A stretch of DNA of 64,000 nt from the NCBI GenBank assembly GCA_002783405.1, contig PFGG01000020.1:57106-121105 (forward strand), read 5' to 3'. A program made the translations under genes and the position numbers. The notes under the pieces were generated by a model. It was not told the origin of the DNA. It was given only the letters and a program-made list of their open reading frames with translations, and did no database searches. Source of the DNA: a bacterium (Candidatus Blackallbacteria) CG13_big_fil_rev_8_21_14_2_50_49_14. GTDB taxonomy: Bacteria > Cyanobacteriota > Sericytochromatia > UBA7694. Below are positions 53,983 to 63,604 of the stretch, one piece after another. How positions within the stretch are numbered: position 1 is the first letter of the stretch; each line of letters begins with the position of its first letter.

Positions 53983-56604
53983 ATGGATGTAATCAAAGTC
54001 GAACAGGCTGCCGATTACCTCCAATGTGCCGTCAGTAAAATTTATCGGCTGATTCACAACAATCAACTCAATGCTCAGAAAGTCAACCGCTATTGGTTTA
54101 TCTGTCAGCGTTCTTTGCGCACATTCTGGTTTGACGAGCTTCGCCAACAAGCTCTTGAACATCTTGAAAAAGAAGATTTTCCTGCCGCCATGCGTTTTTA
54201 TCAACTGCTGGGCAAACACTTTCCCAATCAAGTAGACGGTTGGTATGGCCAAGGCCAGGTCGCCCTGCAAATGGGTGACCACAAAGAAGCGCTGAAGTAT
54301 TTGCGCAAATGCTTGAAAGAGTTTCCCGATTATATCCCCGCCCACCTGGCCCTGGCCCAGCTTTATTATGTGAGAGAAAGTTATGCAAAAGCGCTGCAAC
54401 ACTATCAATTTCTCTTTGATAAAGCCCCTGAAGATCTTCAAATTCTGTATAATCTGGGCCTGACCCTGGCCGCCCTGCAGCGCCCACGCGAAGCCCATCA
54501 GTTTTTTCGCACGGCCATCGCCATGGATCCGGGTTATAGCAAACCCTACTACGCTTTGGGTTTTTCTTATTACAGTCAGGGAAATACCACGAAATCACTT
54601 GAATATTATCAAGCAGCACTGGCGCTAGAGCCCGACAACAGCAGTTATATGGCCAGTATTGCCACCAGTCTCTATGCACAAAAAAATTATACGCAGGCCA
54701 TTGAATGGTTCCAAAAAGCCCTCAAAACAGACCCTTCCCAGGTAGACCTCTATTTCAGCCTGGCCCTGGCCCAGGAAGACGGTGCCCAGGAAAAGGACGC
54801 CCTTGTTTCTTACCGCAATTATCTGAAATATTTCCCCTACTGCGCCGATGCCTGGTACAATCTTGGGCTTCTCAATCTGCGCCAGCAAAATCTGGATGAA
54901 GCGCGTCGCTGTTTACAAAAAAGCTTGGATCTCAATCCAGAAAACAGTTTGGCTCACAACCATCTGGGCTTGGTTTTAAGTCACCAGCAACAGTTTGAAA
55001 AAGCCCTTGCGAGCTATCAACGGGCCCTGAAGGGCACCGAGGAAAGCTCTGAGAATGCTGATCTGACAGCTGAAATTCACCACAATCAGGCCTTGACCCT
55101 GCACGCCATGAAAAATTATCCCCAAGCCTTGCAAGCCTGCGAAACAGCTCTCAAAGCCAAACCTGATTTTCTCAACGCCCAACTCACCCAAGCCCATCTC
55201 TATTTTGAACAGGGTGAAGCACAAGCTGCAGCTGAGAGTTATCAAAAGATCCTCAAGCAGGGCTATCAAAGCGAAAAGGTCTATTACTATCTCGGGCTGG
55301 CTTCTCATCAGTTGAATCAATTGGATCAGGCTCTGGATGCCTACCGCCAGGCACTGGAAATTAAGCCCGATTTTTACCCGGTTTATAATGCCTTGGGCTA
55401 TGTCTGGCAAAACCGCAAAGAATATCTCAAAGCTATCAAGTTTTATTATCGGGCCTTGGCGCTGTCCCCGACCTATACCCGCGCCATGTACAATCTCGCG
55501 CTGGTTTTTACCGAACAGCGCGACTTTAAACAGGCCTTGAAATGGTATCAAAAAACCCTCGAACATGACCCTGAGCATATCGAAGCCTATATCAATCTGG
55601 GTTTTACCTACGATAACCTCAATCTGCTGGACAAGGCGATTGCCTGTTACCGTCAGGCCCTCGATAAATCAGGTCAAACCCCCAGCCTCTATGTCATTCT
55701 TGGACTGGCCTATGCCCGCGCCCGCAAATTGGATGATGCCATTGCCACCTATCGCCTGGCGCTGAAACAATTGCCCCAGGAAGCCAGTGAACTGTATTAT
55801 CTGATCGGGCTGGCCTATCTTAGCAATCAAAGCAAAAGTGACAAAGCCATCGAAGCCTTTGAAGCCGCGATAGCGCATGCACCTGATCAAACCCACAGTG
55901 ACGCCTCCCTGCATTTGGGCAATCTCTGGTTGAACCGCCAGGAACTCGACAAAGCCATTGCCTGTTACCGCGATGTAATCGCCTCTGATCTGCAGGCCGC
56001 CCACGCCTATATCGCGCTGGCCAATGCCTATCATCTCAAGGGCGAAGCTGAAAAAAGTCAAAAATACAGTCGCATGGCCTTAAAAATTCAACGCAATGAC
56101 CCCGAAATTCTGTATCAAGTTGCCCTCTTGAATTTTCGCCAGGACCGCTGGCGGCAAGCCCTGGAGTTATTCCAGGAGGTGATCAGTCTAAACCCCGATC
56201 ACGCTGGAGCCTATAACTATATGGGCAGTATCTTCAGATCACTGGGGTATCATGCCAAAGCCATTGCCGCCTTTCAAAAGGCACTTTCACTGGACCCTGA
56301 GTATTGCGTCGTGCATTTGAATTTATCATATACCTGCTTTGATATGGGCAATACTGAAGAAGCCCTGCAACATTGCAAAGAAGCCATCGCCTGCGAGCCC
56401 GATTGCTCAAATACCTATTATTGGTTGGGTCATCTCTGCTATAGCCAGGAAGACTGGCAGGGCGCCATCAGCGCCTTTGAAAAAGTGCTTGAAAAAGATC
56501 CACAGCATGAAGAAGCTTTAAAGTGGTTGCCTTTGGCAAAAAAACATTGGATCCGCAAACGCAATACAGGCCCCCTCTCTTTGAAGATCGGGGGCCTGCC
56601 TTAG
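53983..56604 (+). CDS. TPR protein with N-terminal excisionase-type HTH
   Basis: An 873-residue cytoplasmic protein. Residues 1-50 match the HTH_17/excisionase family (VEQAADYLQCAVSKIYRLIHNNQLNAQKVNRYWFI), the winged-helix used by Xis and MerR-like small regulators. Residues about 55-850 are at least twenty TPR units with the usual W/G/Y-A-P pattern (e.g. AWYNLGLLNLRQQNLDEARRCLQKSLDLNP). The C-terminus has a short Lys/Arg tail. The combination suggests a DNA-bound scaffold or a sensor controlling transcription; no operator was identified. No Shine-Dalgarno before the ATG. The stem-loop at 56567-56598 overlaps the end of the gene. Confidence 0.88.
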   Translation: MDVIKVEQAADYLQCAVSKIYRLIHNNQLNAQKVNRYWFICQRSLRTFWFDELRQQALEHLEKEDFPAAMRFYQLLGKHFPNQVDGWYGQGQVALQMGDHKEALKYLRKCLKEFPDYIPAHLALAQLYYVRESYAKALQHYQFLFDKAPEDLQILYNLGLTLAALQRPREAHQFFRTAIAMDPGYSKPYYALGFSYYSQGNTTKSLEYYQAALALEPDNSSYMASIATSLYAQKNYTQAIEWFQKALKTDPSQVDLYFSLALAQEDGAQEKDALVSYRNYLKYFPYCADAWYNLGLLNLRQQNLDEARRCLQKSLDLNPENSLAHNHLGLVLSHQQQFEKALASYQRALKGTEESSENADLTAEIHHNQALTLHAMKNYPQALQACETALKAKPDFLNAQLTQAHLYFEQGEAQAAAESYQKILKQGYQSEKVYYYLGLASHQLNQLDQALDAYRQALEIKPDFYPVYNALGYVWQNRKEYLKAIKFYYRALALSPTYTRAMYNLALVFTEQRDFKQALKWYQKTLEHDPEHIEAYINLGFTYDNLNLLDKAIACYRQALDKSGQTPSLYVILGLAYARARKLDDAIATYRLALKQLPQEASELYYLIGLAYLSNQSKSDKAIEAFEAAIAHAPDQTHSDASLHLGNLWLNRQELDKAIACYRDVIASDLQAAHAYIALANAYHLKGEAEKSQKYSRMALKIQRNDPEILYQVALLNFRQDRWRQALELFQEVISLNPDHAGAYNYMGSIFRSLGYHAKAIAAFQKALSLDPEYCVVHLNLSYTCFDMGNTEEALQHCKEAIACEPDCSNTYYWLGHLCYSQEDWQGAISAFEKVLEKDPQHEEALKWLPLAKKHWIRKRNTGPLSLKIGGLP
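56567..56598. terminator. Stem-loop between convergent genes
   Basis: CAGGCCCCC (56567-56575) pairs perfectly with GGGGGCCTG (56590-56598) around a 14-nt loop, overlapping the last codons of the TPR gene and followed by the minus-strand gene 30 bp on. No T-run, so termination strength is doubtful. Confidence 0.5.
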
Positions 56605-56628
56605 GCTCTTGCCAGCGACTGACAGTTC

Positions 56629-57561
56629 TTACCAGTCTTTCAGACGGCGGTAGGCGCGCTGAGCGTCAGAGGTATAAGAACTTCCCCCCTCAGAACGCAA
56701 AAGACGGGTAAAGGTTTCAGTTTCTGACCAGCGACTGTCGTAGGGTTTCATCAGATTGTCAATCAAACGGTAATCACTGCGCGCATCCTGGGTACTGTCT
56801 CTTTCAGCCCGCAGAAGATTCACATAGGTATCTGTGGCATTGCTGCGCGATTCATTGCGACGCAGACTGTTATCAATCATATTGAAACTGGTACGGGCCT
56901 CATAGGATCGGCCCCGACCGCCTTCTGCACGCAAAACCTGTAAAAAGGCATCGGTGACTTCAGAGAGCGATTCGCCAGAGCGGCGGGCAGAACGGATCAG
57001 CTCAAGATTCTGACGGGCATCAATACTATCGGCTTCAGCACTCAGCAAACGGCTATAGGCTTCGCGAACTTCCCAATCCCCTGAATGATAGGGATCACTG
57101 CCCCAGGGAAGGGAGTTGTGGTTGTCAAAGGGATCCTGGTCAAAGGGATCTTGGCCATAGGGATTGTGATTATTAAAGGGGTCGTGGCCAAAGGGGTCAT
57201 GGGGCATGACAGGAGGTTTGGGATAGACAGGCTGATGAGGTTTATTGAAAGGGTCATGGCCGATCGTATTGCCAGGATAGTTGGGCTGGTGGGGTTTATT
57301 GAAAGGATCATTGCCCCAGGGACGATCGTTGGGAATCACGGGCTGACTGAAATCAGGTTTCTGACTGGGCTTACTAAAGGGATCAGAGCCAAATTGAACG
57401 CCCTGCGAAGGAACTGAACCCCGGCGGGAATCACTCTTGAAACTGTCACGGAACGGATCTGCGTTGTGAGCAGGAGCATCTGGAATAATGGGACGGGAAG
57501 AAGGACGTGAAGAAGGAACTGAATTGAAGGGATTGGATCCATGAACACGCAGGTCAGCCAT
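56629..57561 (-). CDS. Protein with DPF-rich linker and four helical repeats
   Basis: A 310-residue soluble protein of unknown function. Residues 1-160 are low-complexity with repeated DPFNKPHQP and DPF motifs, Pro/Asn/His/Gly-rich and surely disordered. Residues about 165-310 contain four related units of about 38 residues, each with (E/D)xxxAYxxLLxAExxxxxDARxxYxxI, e.g. TDTYVNLLRAERDSTQDARSDYRLIDN. No known family. The short motifs look like docking sequences. AGGTG before the ATG. Confidence 0.75.
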   Translation of the reverse strand: MADLRVHGSNPFNSVPSSRPSSRPIIPDAPAHNADPFRDSFKSDSRRGSVPSQGVQFGSDPFSKPSQKPDFSQPVIPNDRPWGNDPFNKPHQPNYPGNTIGHDPFNKPHQPVYPKPPVMPHDPFGHDPFNNHNPYGQDPFDQDPFDNHNSLPWGSDPYHSGDWEVREAYSRLLSAEADSIDARQNLELIRSARRSGESLSEVTDAFLQVLRAEGGRGRSYEARTSFNMIDNSLRRNESRSNATDTYVNLLRAERDSTQDARSDYRLIDNLMKPYDSRWSETETFTRLLRSEGGSSYTSDAQRAYRRLKDW

Positions 57562-57607
57562 GAGACACCTCGATTTTACTTTAGCTTAACCTGAATATAG
57601 AAACCAT

Positions 57608-59620
57608 TTAACAAAAACTTGCGTATTTTTTGCTTAATTCCACTTGTAAAATTTGCTCTAAGTCGCGTAAACCCGCTAAATTCTCAAACAAAGCCCCCTG
57701 CTGGTTTTTGATCTGGGCCCTGAAGGCTTGATTCAATCCACAATCCTGGGCCAGAGCCAAGGCCAAATCCACATAGGCGTCCGGATCTGAAGCCACCAAG
57801 CCCTCAATTCCCATGGTCTGGTAAAAGCCTTGGGTGAAGCGCCCCCGCAAAAACTCACCTGGCAGGGTTACAATCGGGCAAGCCTGGGCCAAGGCTTCGT
57901 AAGAAGTATTGCCCCCGCCAAAATGCAGGGGGTCTAAAATGACATCTGCACAGGCCAGTAAACGTTCAAAACGCGGCTGCGGCAGACGGGGGAAAAAGCG
58001 AATCTGCGGCAGGCATTCAGGCATGACCGCTTGCCAGCGTTTGAGTAATAGTGGTTTCCAAGCCAGAACAGGGGGTTCAGGCACAAACAATTCGGCCTGG
58101 GAATCCCTTTGCAGAATCGCTTGCAGCATCCCATCAAAGTCTGGGTGAAATTTAAACAGGCTCTGCGGGCAAAGATAAAGATGCTTGCCTTCAGACAAGC
58201 CAAATTCTGAACGCGAAACAGAAACAGGTACTGCCAAAGGATAGACCGGATGCAAATGCGCTAAACGCAACAGACGCTCACTGTAATGGGCTTCAGCCCC
58301 CTCTGGTTCAAGCACCTGGTTTGAAATAAACAGGTCGATTTCTGGCAAACCCGAGGTCAAGGGGTGGCCCCAAGTCACCGCCTGAAGGGGTGCAAACCGG
58401 CCCATCGCCAGAAACCAGGAACGGGGATCCATGCCCAGATCCAGCCAGATCAAAATATCCAGTTCAAGTGCTGCCAGGCACTGACGGGCCTGCTGAAAAT
58501 CACCCGGCAAAACACAGACCCGATCAGCCCGCTCCTGCACAGATTGTCCCAGCGCATCCTGCACCGGCTCGAAGCAGATCACGGTGCGCTCAAAACTTTG
58601 TACATCCCAGGCTGCCAACATGCCTGCAAAAATTCTGGCAATGGTATGCTCGCGCAGGTGGGTAGAGGCAAAACCAATTTTGATTCTGGCCTGAGGGGGG
58701 CCCTTGTAGTTTTCACAATGGGTCGCACGAAACGCCAATTCCGGGCAGGCCTGAAGATAGATTCTTGCCAACTGACTCATAAAATCCCGATCCTGCCCCC
58801 CTTGATAAGCCAGATAAAAGGGCAGCCCCACCCCTTCTCGCCAGGGGTCGTGAATTCGGGGAGGTTTTTCTTCAAGGGCATTTAATTCAGCTTGAAAACG
58901 CGTTCGCCAAGCTTCAATGTCTTCACGACTTGGGTAAAGAGGGGGCAAGAGCAAGGCCTTCTGCACGCGCACCAGGGGATCGGGGCGCAAAGCCCAAGCC
59001 CGCTCAAGTGCACGCCCCGCCTCAGTGGTTTGCCCCTGGGCCCGCAATACCTGCGCCAGATTTAACCAAGCTTCAGGCCAGTCGGGCGCAACCTGCAAGG
59101 CCTGTTGAAAGCAAAACCCAGCGTTTTCAAGCTGAAAGAGCGCCAGATAGAGAACGCCTTGGTTATTCCAGGTTTGCGCACGTTCTGGATTGAGCGCCAA
59201 AGCCTGCTGAAAAGCCGCCAAGGCCTGTTCTGTTTGCCCCTGACGCTGAAGCACCACCCCCAACGCATCCTGGGCGGGTGCCAAGACAGGGTTTTCTTGC
59301 AAAGCCCTGCGCAAAGCTTTTTCAGCCGCTGGTAAACGCCCTGTTTCAAGCAAAAGACGCCCCCAACCCAACCAGGCCAAAGCCTGGCTGGGTTCTTGGT
59401 TTAAGCTTTGAAGATAGGCGTTTTCTGCCTTTTCCATCTGCCCCTGTTCAAGCCAAAGATTGCCCAGATTGAGCAAAATCATTGGATGATTGGGTAATTC
59501 AAACAAAAGTGCAAGATAAAGTGTTTCCGCCTGCTCTAAGGCCCCTTGCTCCTGCAAGTGCAAGGCTTGAGTAAAACGGGTCTGTTGATCAGAAACGGGG
59601 TTTTGATTCAATTCAGACAT
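57608..59620 (-). CDS. TPR protein with OGT-like (GT41) glycosyltransferase domain
   Basis: A 670-residue protein. N-terminal part (about 10-230) consists of six TPRs (LYLALLFELPNHPMILLNLGNLWLEQGQMEKAENAYLQSLNQEP and similar). The C-terminal half resembles the catalytic region of SPINDLY/O-GlcNAc transferases: KIGFASTHLREHTIARIFAG, AVTWGHPLTSGLPEIDLFISNQ, LCPQSLFKFHPDFD and ILDPLHFGGGNTSYEALAQACPIVTLPGEFLRGRFTQGFYQTMGIEGLVA. In the family the last segment binds UDP-sugar. Target probably a protein held by the TPRs. Start at ATG 59620. Divergent to the next TPR-glycosyltransferase. Confidence 0.9.
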   Translation of the reverse strand: MSELNQNPVSDQQTRFTQALHLQEQGALEQAETLYLALLFELPNHPMILLNLGNLWLEQGQMEKAENAYLQSLNQEPSQALAWLGWGRLLLETGRLPAAEKALRRALQENPVLAPAQDALGVVLQRQGQTEQALAAFQQALALNPERAQTWNNQGVLYLALFQLENAGFCFQQALQVAPDWPEAWLNLAQVLRAQGQTTEAGRALERAWALRPDPLVRVQKALLLPPLYPSREDIEAWRTRFQAELNALEEKPPRIHDPWREGVGLPFYLAYQGGQDRDFMSQLARIYLQACPELAFRATHCENYKGPPQARIKIGFASTHLREHTIARIFAGMLAAWDVQSFERTVICFEPVQDALGQSVQERADRVCVLPGDFQQARQCLAALELDILIWLDLGMDPRSWFLAMGRFAPLQAVTWGHPLTSGLPEIDLFISNQVLEPEGAEAHYSERLLRLAHLHPVYPLAVPVSVSRSEFGLSEGKHLYLCPQSLFKFHPDFDGMLQAILQRDSQAELFVPEPPVLAWKPLLLKRWQAVMPECLPQIRFFPRLPQPRFERLLACADVILDPLHFGGGNTSYEALAQACPIVTLPGEFLRGRFTQGFYQTMGIEGLVASDPDAYVDLALALAQDCGLNQAFRAQIKNQQGALFENLAGLRDLEQILQVELSKKYASFC

Positions 59621-59665
59621 TCCGAAAATCCCTTCCATTCAAGCCAGCGCATAAATAGAGTAAAC

Positions 59666-59695
59666 TTGTTTCTGCCACACGATCTCTTTTATGAT
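59666..59695 (+). promoter_or_regulatory. Sigma70-type promoter of the TPR-GT9 gene
   Basis: TTGTTT (59666-59671) and TATGAT (59690-59695) with 18 bp spacing, about 80 bp upstream of the ATG at 59777. Confidence 0.55.
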
Positions 59696-59776
59696 AACAA
59701 TACAAGGGTGTCATCACAGGATGAAAGTGATAAAAAGGATCCCCCGCCCCCATCATTAAGCCAGGAAAACCATCGC

Positions 59777-61858
59777 ATGAAACTCTCTCCCTCCTTCGAA
59801 ACCGCACTTACCCTCTTTCAACAGGGTCAATTGGGGCAGGCAGCCCAGATTTGCCAGGAAACGCTGGAAACCAGCCCACAGAATGCCGAAGCCATGCATC
59901 TACTCGGCCTGATTGATTTTCAACAGGGCCAGGCACCTCAAGCCGCAGACTGGATTGCCAAGGCCCTGGAAACAGATCCCCAGAATCCTTTCTATCACGG
60001 CAATCTGGCTTCGGTTTTGCGCAGCCTGGGCCAGTACGAAGAAGCTTTAAAACATGCCCGCAAAGCCTTAAAAAAGCAGGAAAACTCCCCCGAACTTCAC
60101 AACAATATTGGCTCAATGTATCAAGAAGCGGGTCAGCCCGGCAAAGCCCGCCAACATTTCCGCGAAGCACAACGCCTCAAACCCAATTTTGCCGATGCCT
60201 GGTATAATCAAGCCCTGCTTGAAATTCGCCAGGGCCAAACAGAGGTGGCTCTGAACTGTCTCGAAAAATTATTGAAATTTGCCCCCGATTATGCTGAAGC
60301 TTGGTTTCAACGGGGATTGCTATTGCAAACCAGTGAAAAAAAAGAACAAGCCCTGCACAGCTATCAGCACTGTTACCAATTGCAACCCCAGCATTTTCAG
60401 AGCATCTGCAATGCGGGCGTGCTTTTGCAGGCCTTGGGCCGCCCGGTGGATGCCTTTCACCACTACCAAAAAGCGCTTGAAATTCACCCTCAATATGCCC
60501 AGGCAGCGTATAATCTGGGCACCCTTTTTGAGGAAATGGGAGAATTTGAAAAAGCCTTGCCCAGCTACGAAGCGGCCCTGCGTTTTGACCCTGGTTTTGT
60601 ACAGGCTGCACTGAACCTGAGCAAAGTGCTGCTTGAACTGAACCTGCCCGATAAAACCCGTGATTTGCTTGAACAGGTCGTTAGCGCCTTGCCCGAACAG
60701 TTGGATGCCTGGATCTTACTGGGCAACGCCTGGGAAGCCTTGCTGGAGCCCTCAAAAGCAGCTGAGGCCTATCAAATGGCATTGAAACAAGCTCCGCACC
60801 ACCTGGGGGCACGTTATAATCTGGCTTATCTGGCCCAGGAACAAAACCAGGTAGAAACCGCTCTGCAAGGCTATGCCGAGGTACTGAAAGACGATCCTGA
60901 ATTTGTGCAGGCGCACTATAATACAGGCTTTTTAAAACTCTTAAAGGGCGAGTTTACAGAGGGTTGGGAAGAATACGAATGGCGCTGGCGCATGCCAGGC
61001 ATGCATTTGTTTGAGCAGGGCCAAACCCCCTTTTGGCGAGGAGAAAACCTCAACAAAAAGCATTTACATCTAGTGGCTGAACAAGGCTTTGGCGATACTT
61101 TGCAATTTGTGCGTTACCTGCCCCTGCTCACAGCCCAGGGCGCGCAAGTCAGCATGAGCTGCCAAGCAGAAATCAAAACGCTACTTGAGGCTTCTCTGCC
61201 TGAAATTGAGCTCCATGCACTCAATAGCCCCATTCCCCCAGCGGATTACTGTCTGCCGCTTTTGTCTTTACCACGGGTGATGCAGACTCAACGGGAAACC
61301 ATTCCCGCACAGATCCCCTATTTGAAGGCTCCTGAAAGTAAAACCCAAACGCTTTCAGCGTCGGGATTAAAAGTGGGTTTGGTCTGGTCAAGTGGTTTTC
61401 GCAATGAAAAAATCCTCTATCAGGTCTACCAAAAAAAATCACTTCGTCTTGAACAGTTTCAAGAATTATTGGGCCTGTCAGGGGCAAGCTTTTACAGCCT
61501 GCAGAAGGGGGTGGAACAGGCAGAAATAGAACCTTTGCAAGCAAAATTTCCCCAATTGCATGATCTTGCCACCTCGATTCACGATTTCGCCGATACCGCA
61601 GCCTGGATGAATTGCCTGGATTTAATCATCAGTGTAGATACTGCTACAGCACATCTGGCAGGCGCTTTGGGCAAGCCCACCTGGGTGCTCTTGCCCTTCA
61701 GTGCAGATTGGCGTTGGCTGCAAAACCGTTCAGACAGCCCTTGGTACCCCAGCATGCGCCTGTTCAGACAAGAAGCCCCAGGCAACTGGCAAGGTGTCTT
61801 GTCAGAGCTGCAATCAGCTTTGAAGCAAAAGCTTGCCACTGGTGCCTTTGAAAAATAA
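59777..61858 (+). CDS. TPR protein with C-terminal heptosyltransferase-like domain
   Basis: A 693-residue protein. Residues about 5-400 are eleven TPRs (AEAMHLLGLIDFQQGQAPQAADWIAKALETDP and later units). Around residue 395 comes the conserved WEEYEWRWRMPG segment that in many bacteria joins TPRs to a GT9-like domain. The C-terminal part has LHLVAEQGFGDTLQFVRYLPLL, LKVGLVWSSGF and LDLIISVDTATAHLAGALGKPTWVLLPFSADWRWL, the ADP-heptose:LPS heptosyltransferase-like (GT9) motifs. Substrate unknown. ATG at 59777 with AGGA about 10 nt upstream. Confidence 0.9.
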   Translation: MKLSPSFETALTLFQQGQLGQAAQICQETLETSPQNAEAMHLLGLIDFQQGQAPQAADWIAKALETDPQNPFYHGNLASVLRSLGQYEEALKHARKALKKQENSPELHNNIGSMYQEAGQPGKARQHFREAQRLKPNFADAWYNQALLEIRQGQTEVALNCLEKLLKFAPDYAEAWFQRGLLLQTSEKKEQALHSYQHCYQLQPQHFQSICNAGVLLQALGRPVDAFHHYQKALEIHPQYAQAAYNLGTLFEEMGEFEKALPSYEAALRFDPGFVQAALNLSKVLLELNLPDKTRDLLEQVVSALPEQLDAWILLGNAWEALLEPSKAAEAYQMALKQAPHHLGARYNLAYLAQEQNQVETALQGYAEVLKDDPEFVQAHYNTGFLKLLKGEFTEGWEEYEWRWRMPGMHLFEQGQTPFWRGENLNKKHLHLVAEQGFGDTLQFVRYLPLLTAQGAQVSMSCQAEIKTLLEASLPEIELHALNSPIPPADYCLPLLSLPRVMQTQRETIPAQIPYLKAPESKTQTLSASGLKVGLVWSSGFRNEKILYQVYQKKSLRLEQFQELLGLSGASFYSLQKGVEQAEIEPLQAKFPQLHDLATSIHDFADTAAWMNCLDLIISVDTATAHLAGALGKPTWVLLPFSADWRWLQNRSDSPWYPSMRLFRQEAPGNWQGVLSELQSALKQKLATGAFEK

Positions 61859-61895
61859 ACAAAGGTTTTACAAACCCTTCGGTCTTAGCAAATAA

Positions 61896-61933
61896 GCCAA
61901 AATGTCCCGCTGAATTCAGCGGGACATTTTGGT
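61896..61933. terminator. Bidirectional terminator, 36-bp palindrome
   Basis: The palindrome from 61897 to 61932 begins CCAAAATGTCCCGCTGAA and its second half is the exact reverse complement, with the two arms meeting at GAATTC. It lies between the convergent stops at 61858 and 61945. Confidence 0.8.
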
Positions 61934-61944
61934 GCTTAAAGCCT

Positions 61945-63426
61945 TTAGGGGGCCACAAAACTGATCGAAGGCTCAGACATAAATTTACCGGCAATATCCA
62001 GCAAGCCACTGAAACTTACCGTACATTTATCGCCGGTATTAAACAGATTATCGGCAGCATCGACCGAAACCATAACGCGATTGACCCCTGTAAAGACCGC
62101 AACCGCTGAAGCAGGCAAAGTCACAGGGGTGCCATTGCAATTCAGACTGTAATTCTTGGCTGCAACCGCAGCTGTGACAAAAGCATTGCCCGCAGGTGCA
62201 GAACCCGTTTGATTATTGGCGCCGCCCACCACAGTTTTGGTCGTGGTCAAGTCAAAATACAAGTCCTTAGAAAAATTCAGGAAAAAATTATCGCGGGGTG
62301 AAATCTCTGAGCCCACGCCGGTCACACGGGTTGCCTCAAGATTATCTGTAACTGAAAAGGGCAAAAAGGCCTTGTACTGGGTGCCCACCAAAAAGGGGCC
62401 ATCTTCGATATCCACAATTTCAGTGGTGGTACCCCCCGGCACGTCTTTGATCACGGTAGAGGTTGAAATATTGGCCTGGCGGGCTTTATTTCCATCTACG
62501 TCTTTGATACCACCGGTATCCGCGTTGCCACTGCCATCATTATAAGAAAGAATCACACGAAAACGGCGATCCGAGGCAATTGGCAGACCGTATTTGGGAG
62601 TCAGACGAATCACGCGATCGGTATCCCATTCAAAATTAAAATGGCGGATATCATAGACAGAATCAGTCGGCGTGCCACGTACCGAGATCGGTTTGGCAAT
62701 GGGGGTGCCCACCGACATTTTCACATCACTGTCGGGTGAATTGGACTGAAGGGCAAAAGAGCGCTGCACTGATTCTTTGTTCATATTTTCGCTGAAAGTC
62801 AATTCAATCACGCCATTGGCATTGAATGACTCTGAATAAGCAGGCTTGGTCATGACCACTTCGGGCTTGTTTGAAATGGCATATTGATCGCCCTTAAACT
62901 CCATATCCAGCTTGGTTTCAAGCGCAGAAAGCGAAGCCAGACGCTTGCGGGTGGTATAACCCGGCGCGGTGACACTCACCTCCATGGTTTTTTGAGTGGG
63001 AATGTCTTTGATAACATGGTACCCATTCTCTAAAGTCGCGGTGCTTTCAAAAACCAGCGTAGGATCATTGGATTTGACTTTGACAATGGCATTGTTCAAG
63101 CGGGAGCCCAAATCATCAAAGACCAGAACCCGTAACATAGAGGTAATTTCAGGGGTGGGGGTAGGCACAGGTGTTGCCGTGGGTATGGCTGTGGGCACCG
63201 GAGTGGGGGTCATGTCAGGGACGGGGGTCGGGGTCGCTACAGGAATCACGGTGGGTAAAGGGGTGGGCACAGGTGTTGCCGTAGGAATTGCCGTGGGCTC
63301 GGCGGTAGGCGTTGCTGAGGGAGAGGGGGCGGGGGTGCTCAAAGGAGGGGTGGGGATTTGCGTGGTCTGACAGGCGGTTAGCAGGATCAAACTGGTGAGG
63401 CCCCAAAGATTTTTACGCTGTTTCAT
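61945..63426 (-). CDS. Lipoprotein with Pro/Thr linker and Ig-like (SbsA/Big_5) domains
   Basis: A 493-residue exported lipoprotein. The signal peptide ends LILLTAC. Residues about 22-90 are a low-complexity Pro/Thr/Ala/Val linker (TPVPTPLPT and similar). About 95-165 resemble a carboxypeptidase regulatory-like domain (LVFDDLGSRLNNAIVKVKSNDPTLVFESTATLENGYHVIKDIP). About 180-300 and 345-490 resemble SbsA Ig-like/Big_5 domains (NANGVIELTFSENMNKESVQRSFAL; FFLNFSKDLYFDLTT). Such proteins are usually surface-anchored or adhesive. Convergent with the previous gene and followed by a 36-bp palindrome. Confidence 0.82.
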   Translation of the reverse strand: MKQRKNLWGLTSLILLTACQTTQIPTPPLSTPAPSPSATPTAEPTAIPTATPVPTPLPTVIPVATPTPVPDMTPTPVPTAIPTATPVPTPTPEITSMLRVLVFDDLGSRLNNAIVKVKSNDPTLVFESTATLENGYHVIKDIPTQKTMEVSVTAPGYTTRKRLASLSALETKLDMEFKGDQYAISNKPEVVMTKPAYSESFNANGVIELTFSENMNKESVQRSFALQSNSPDSDVKMSVGTPIAKPISVRGTPTDSVYDIRHFNFEWDTDRVIRLTPKYGLPIASDRRFRVILSYNDGSGNADTGGIKDVDGNKARQANISTSTVIKDVPGGTTTEIVDIEDGPFLVGTQYKAFLPFSVTDNLEATRVTGVGSEISPRDNFFLNFSKDLYFDLTTTKTVVGGANNQTGSAPAGNAFVTAAVAAKNYSLNCNGTPVTLPASAVAVFTGVNRVMVSVDAADNLFNTGDKCTVSFSGLLDIAGKFMSEPSISFVAP

Positions 63427-63513
63427 TGCATTGCTCCATCTCGTTGATCATCTTGATACCCTTTCATCATCCATGCTGAACGGTGCAAATGCAAGTATTT
63501 TAAACACGCACCT

Positions 63514-63562
63514 CTAAAAAAGACGCCCCGAAGGCAGGAAAGGTTCCCTGCTTTCGGGGCGT
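63514..63562 (-). terminator. Rho-independent terminator of the partial gene
   Basis: ACGCCCCGAAGGCAGG (63523-63538) pairs with CCTGCTTTCGGGGCGT (63547-63562) with one G-T pair; on the minus strand it is followed by CTTTTTTAG. Strong terminator 43 bp past the stop at 63605. Confidence 0.85.
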
Positions 63563-63604
63563 GTCGCTGGTCTTGCGAGCAGCGACAGATTTGAACGAAT
63601 AAGC

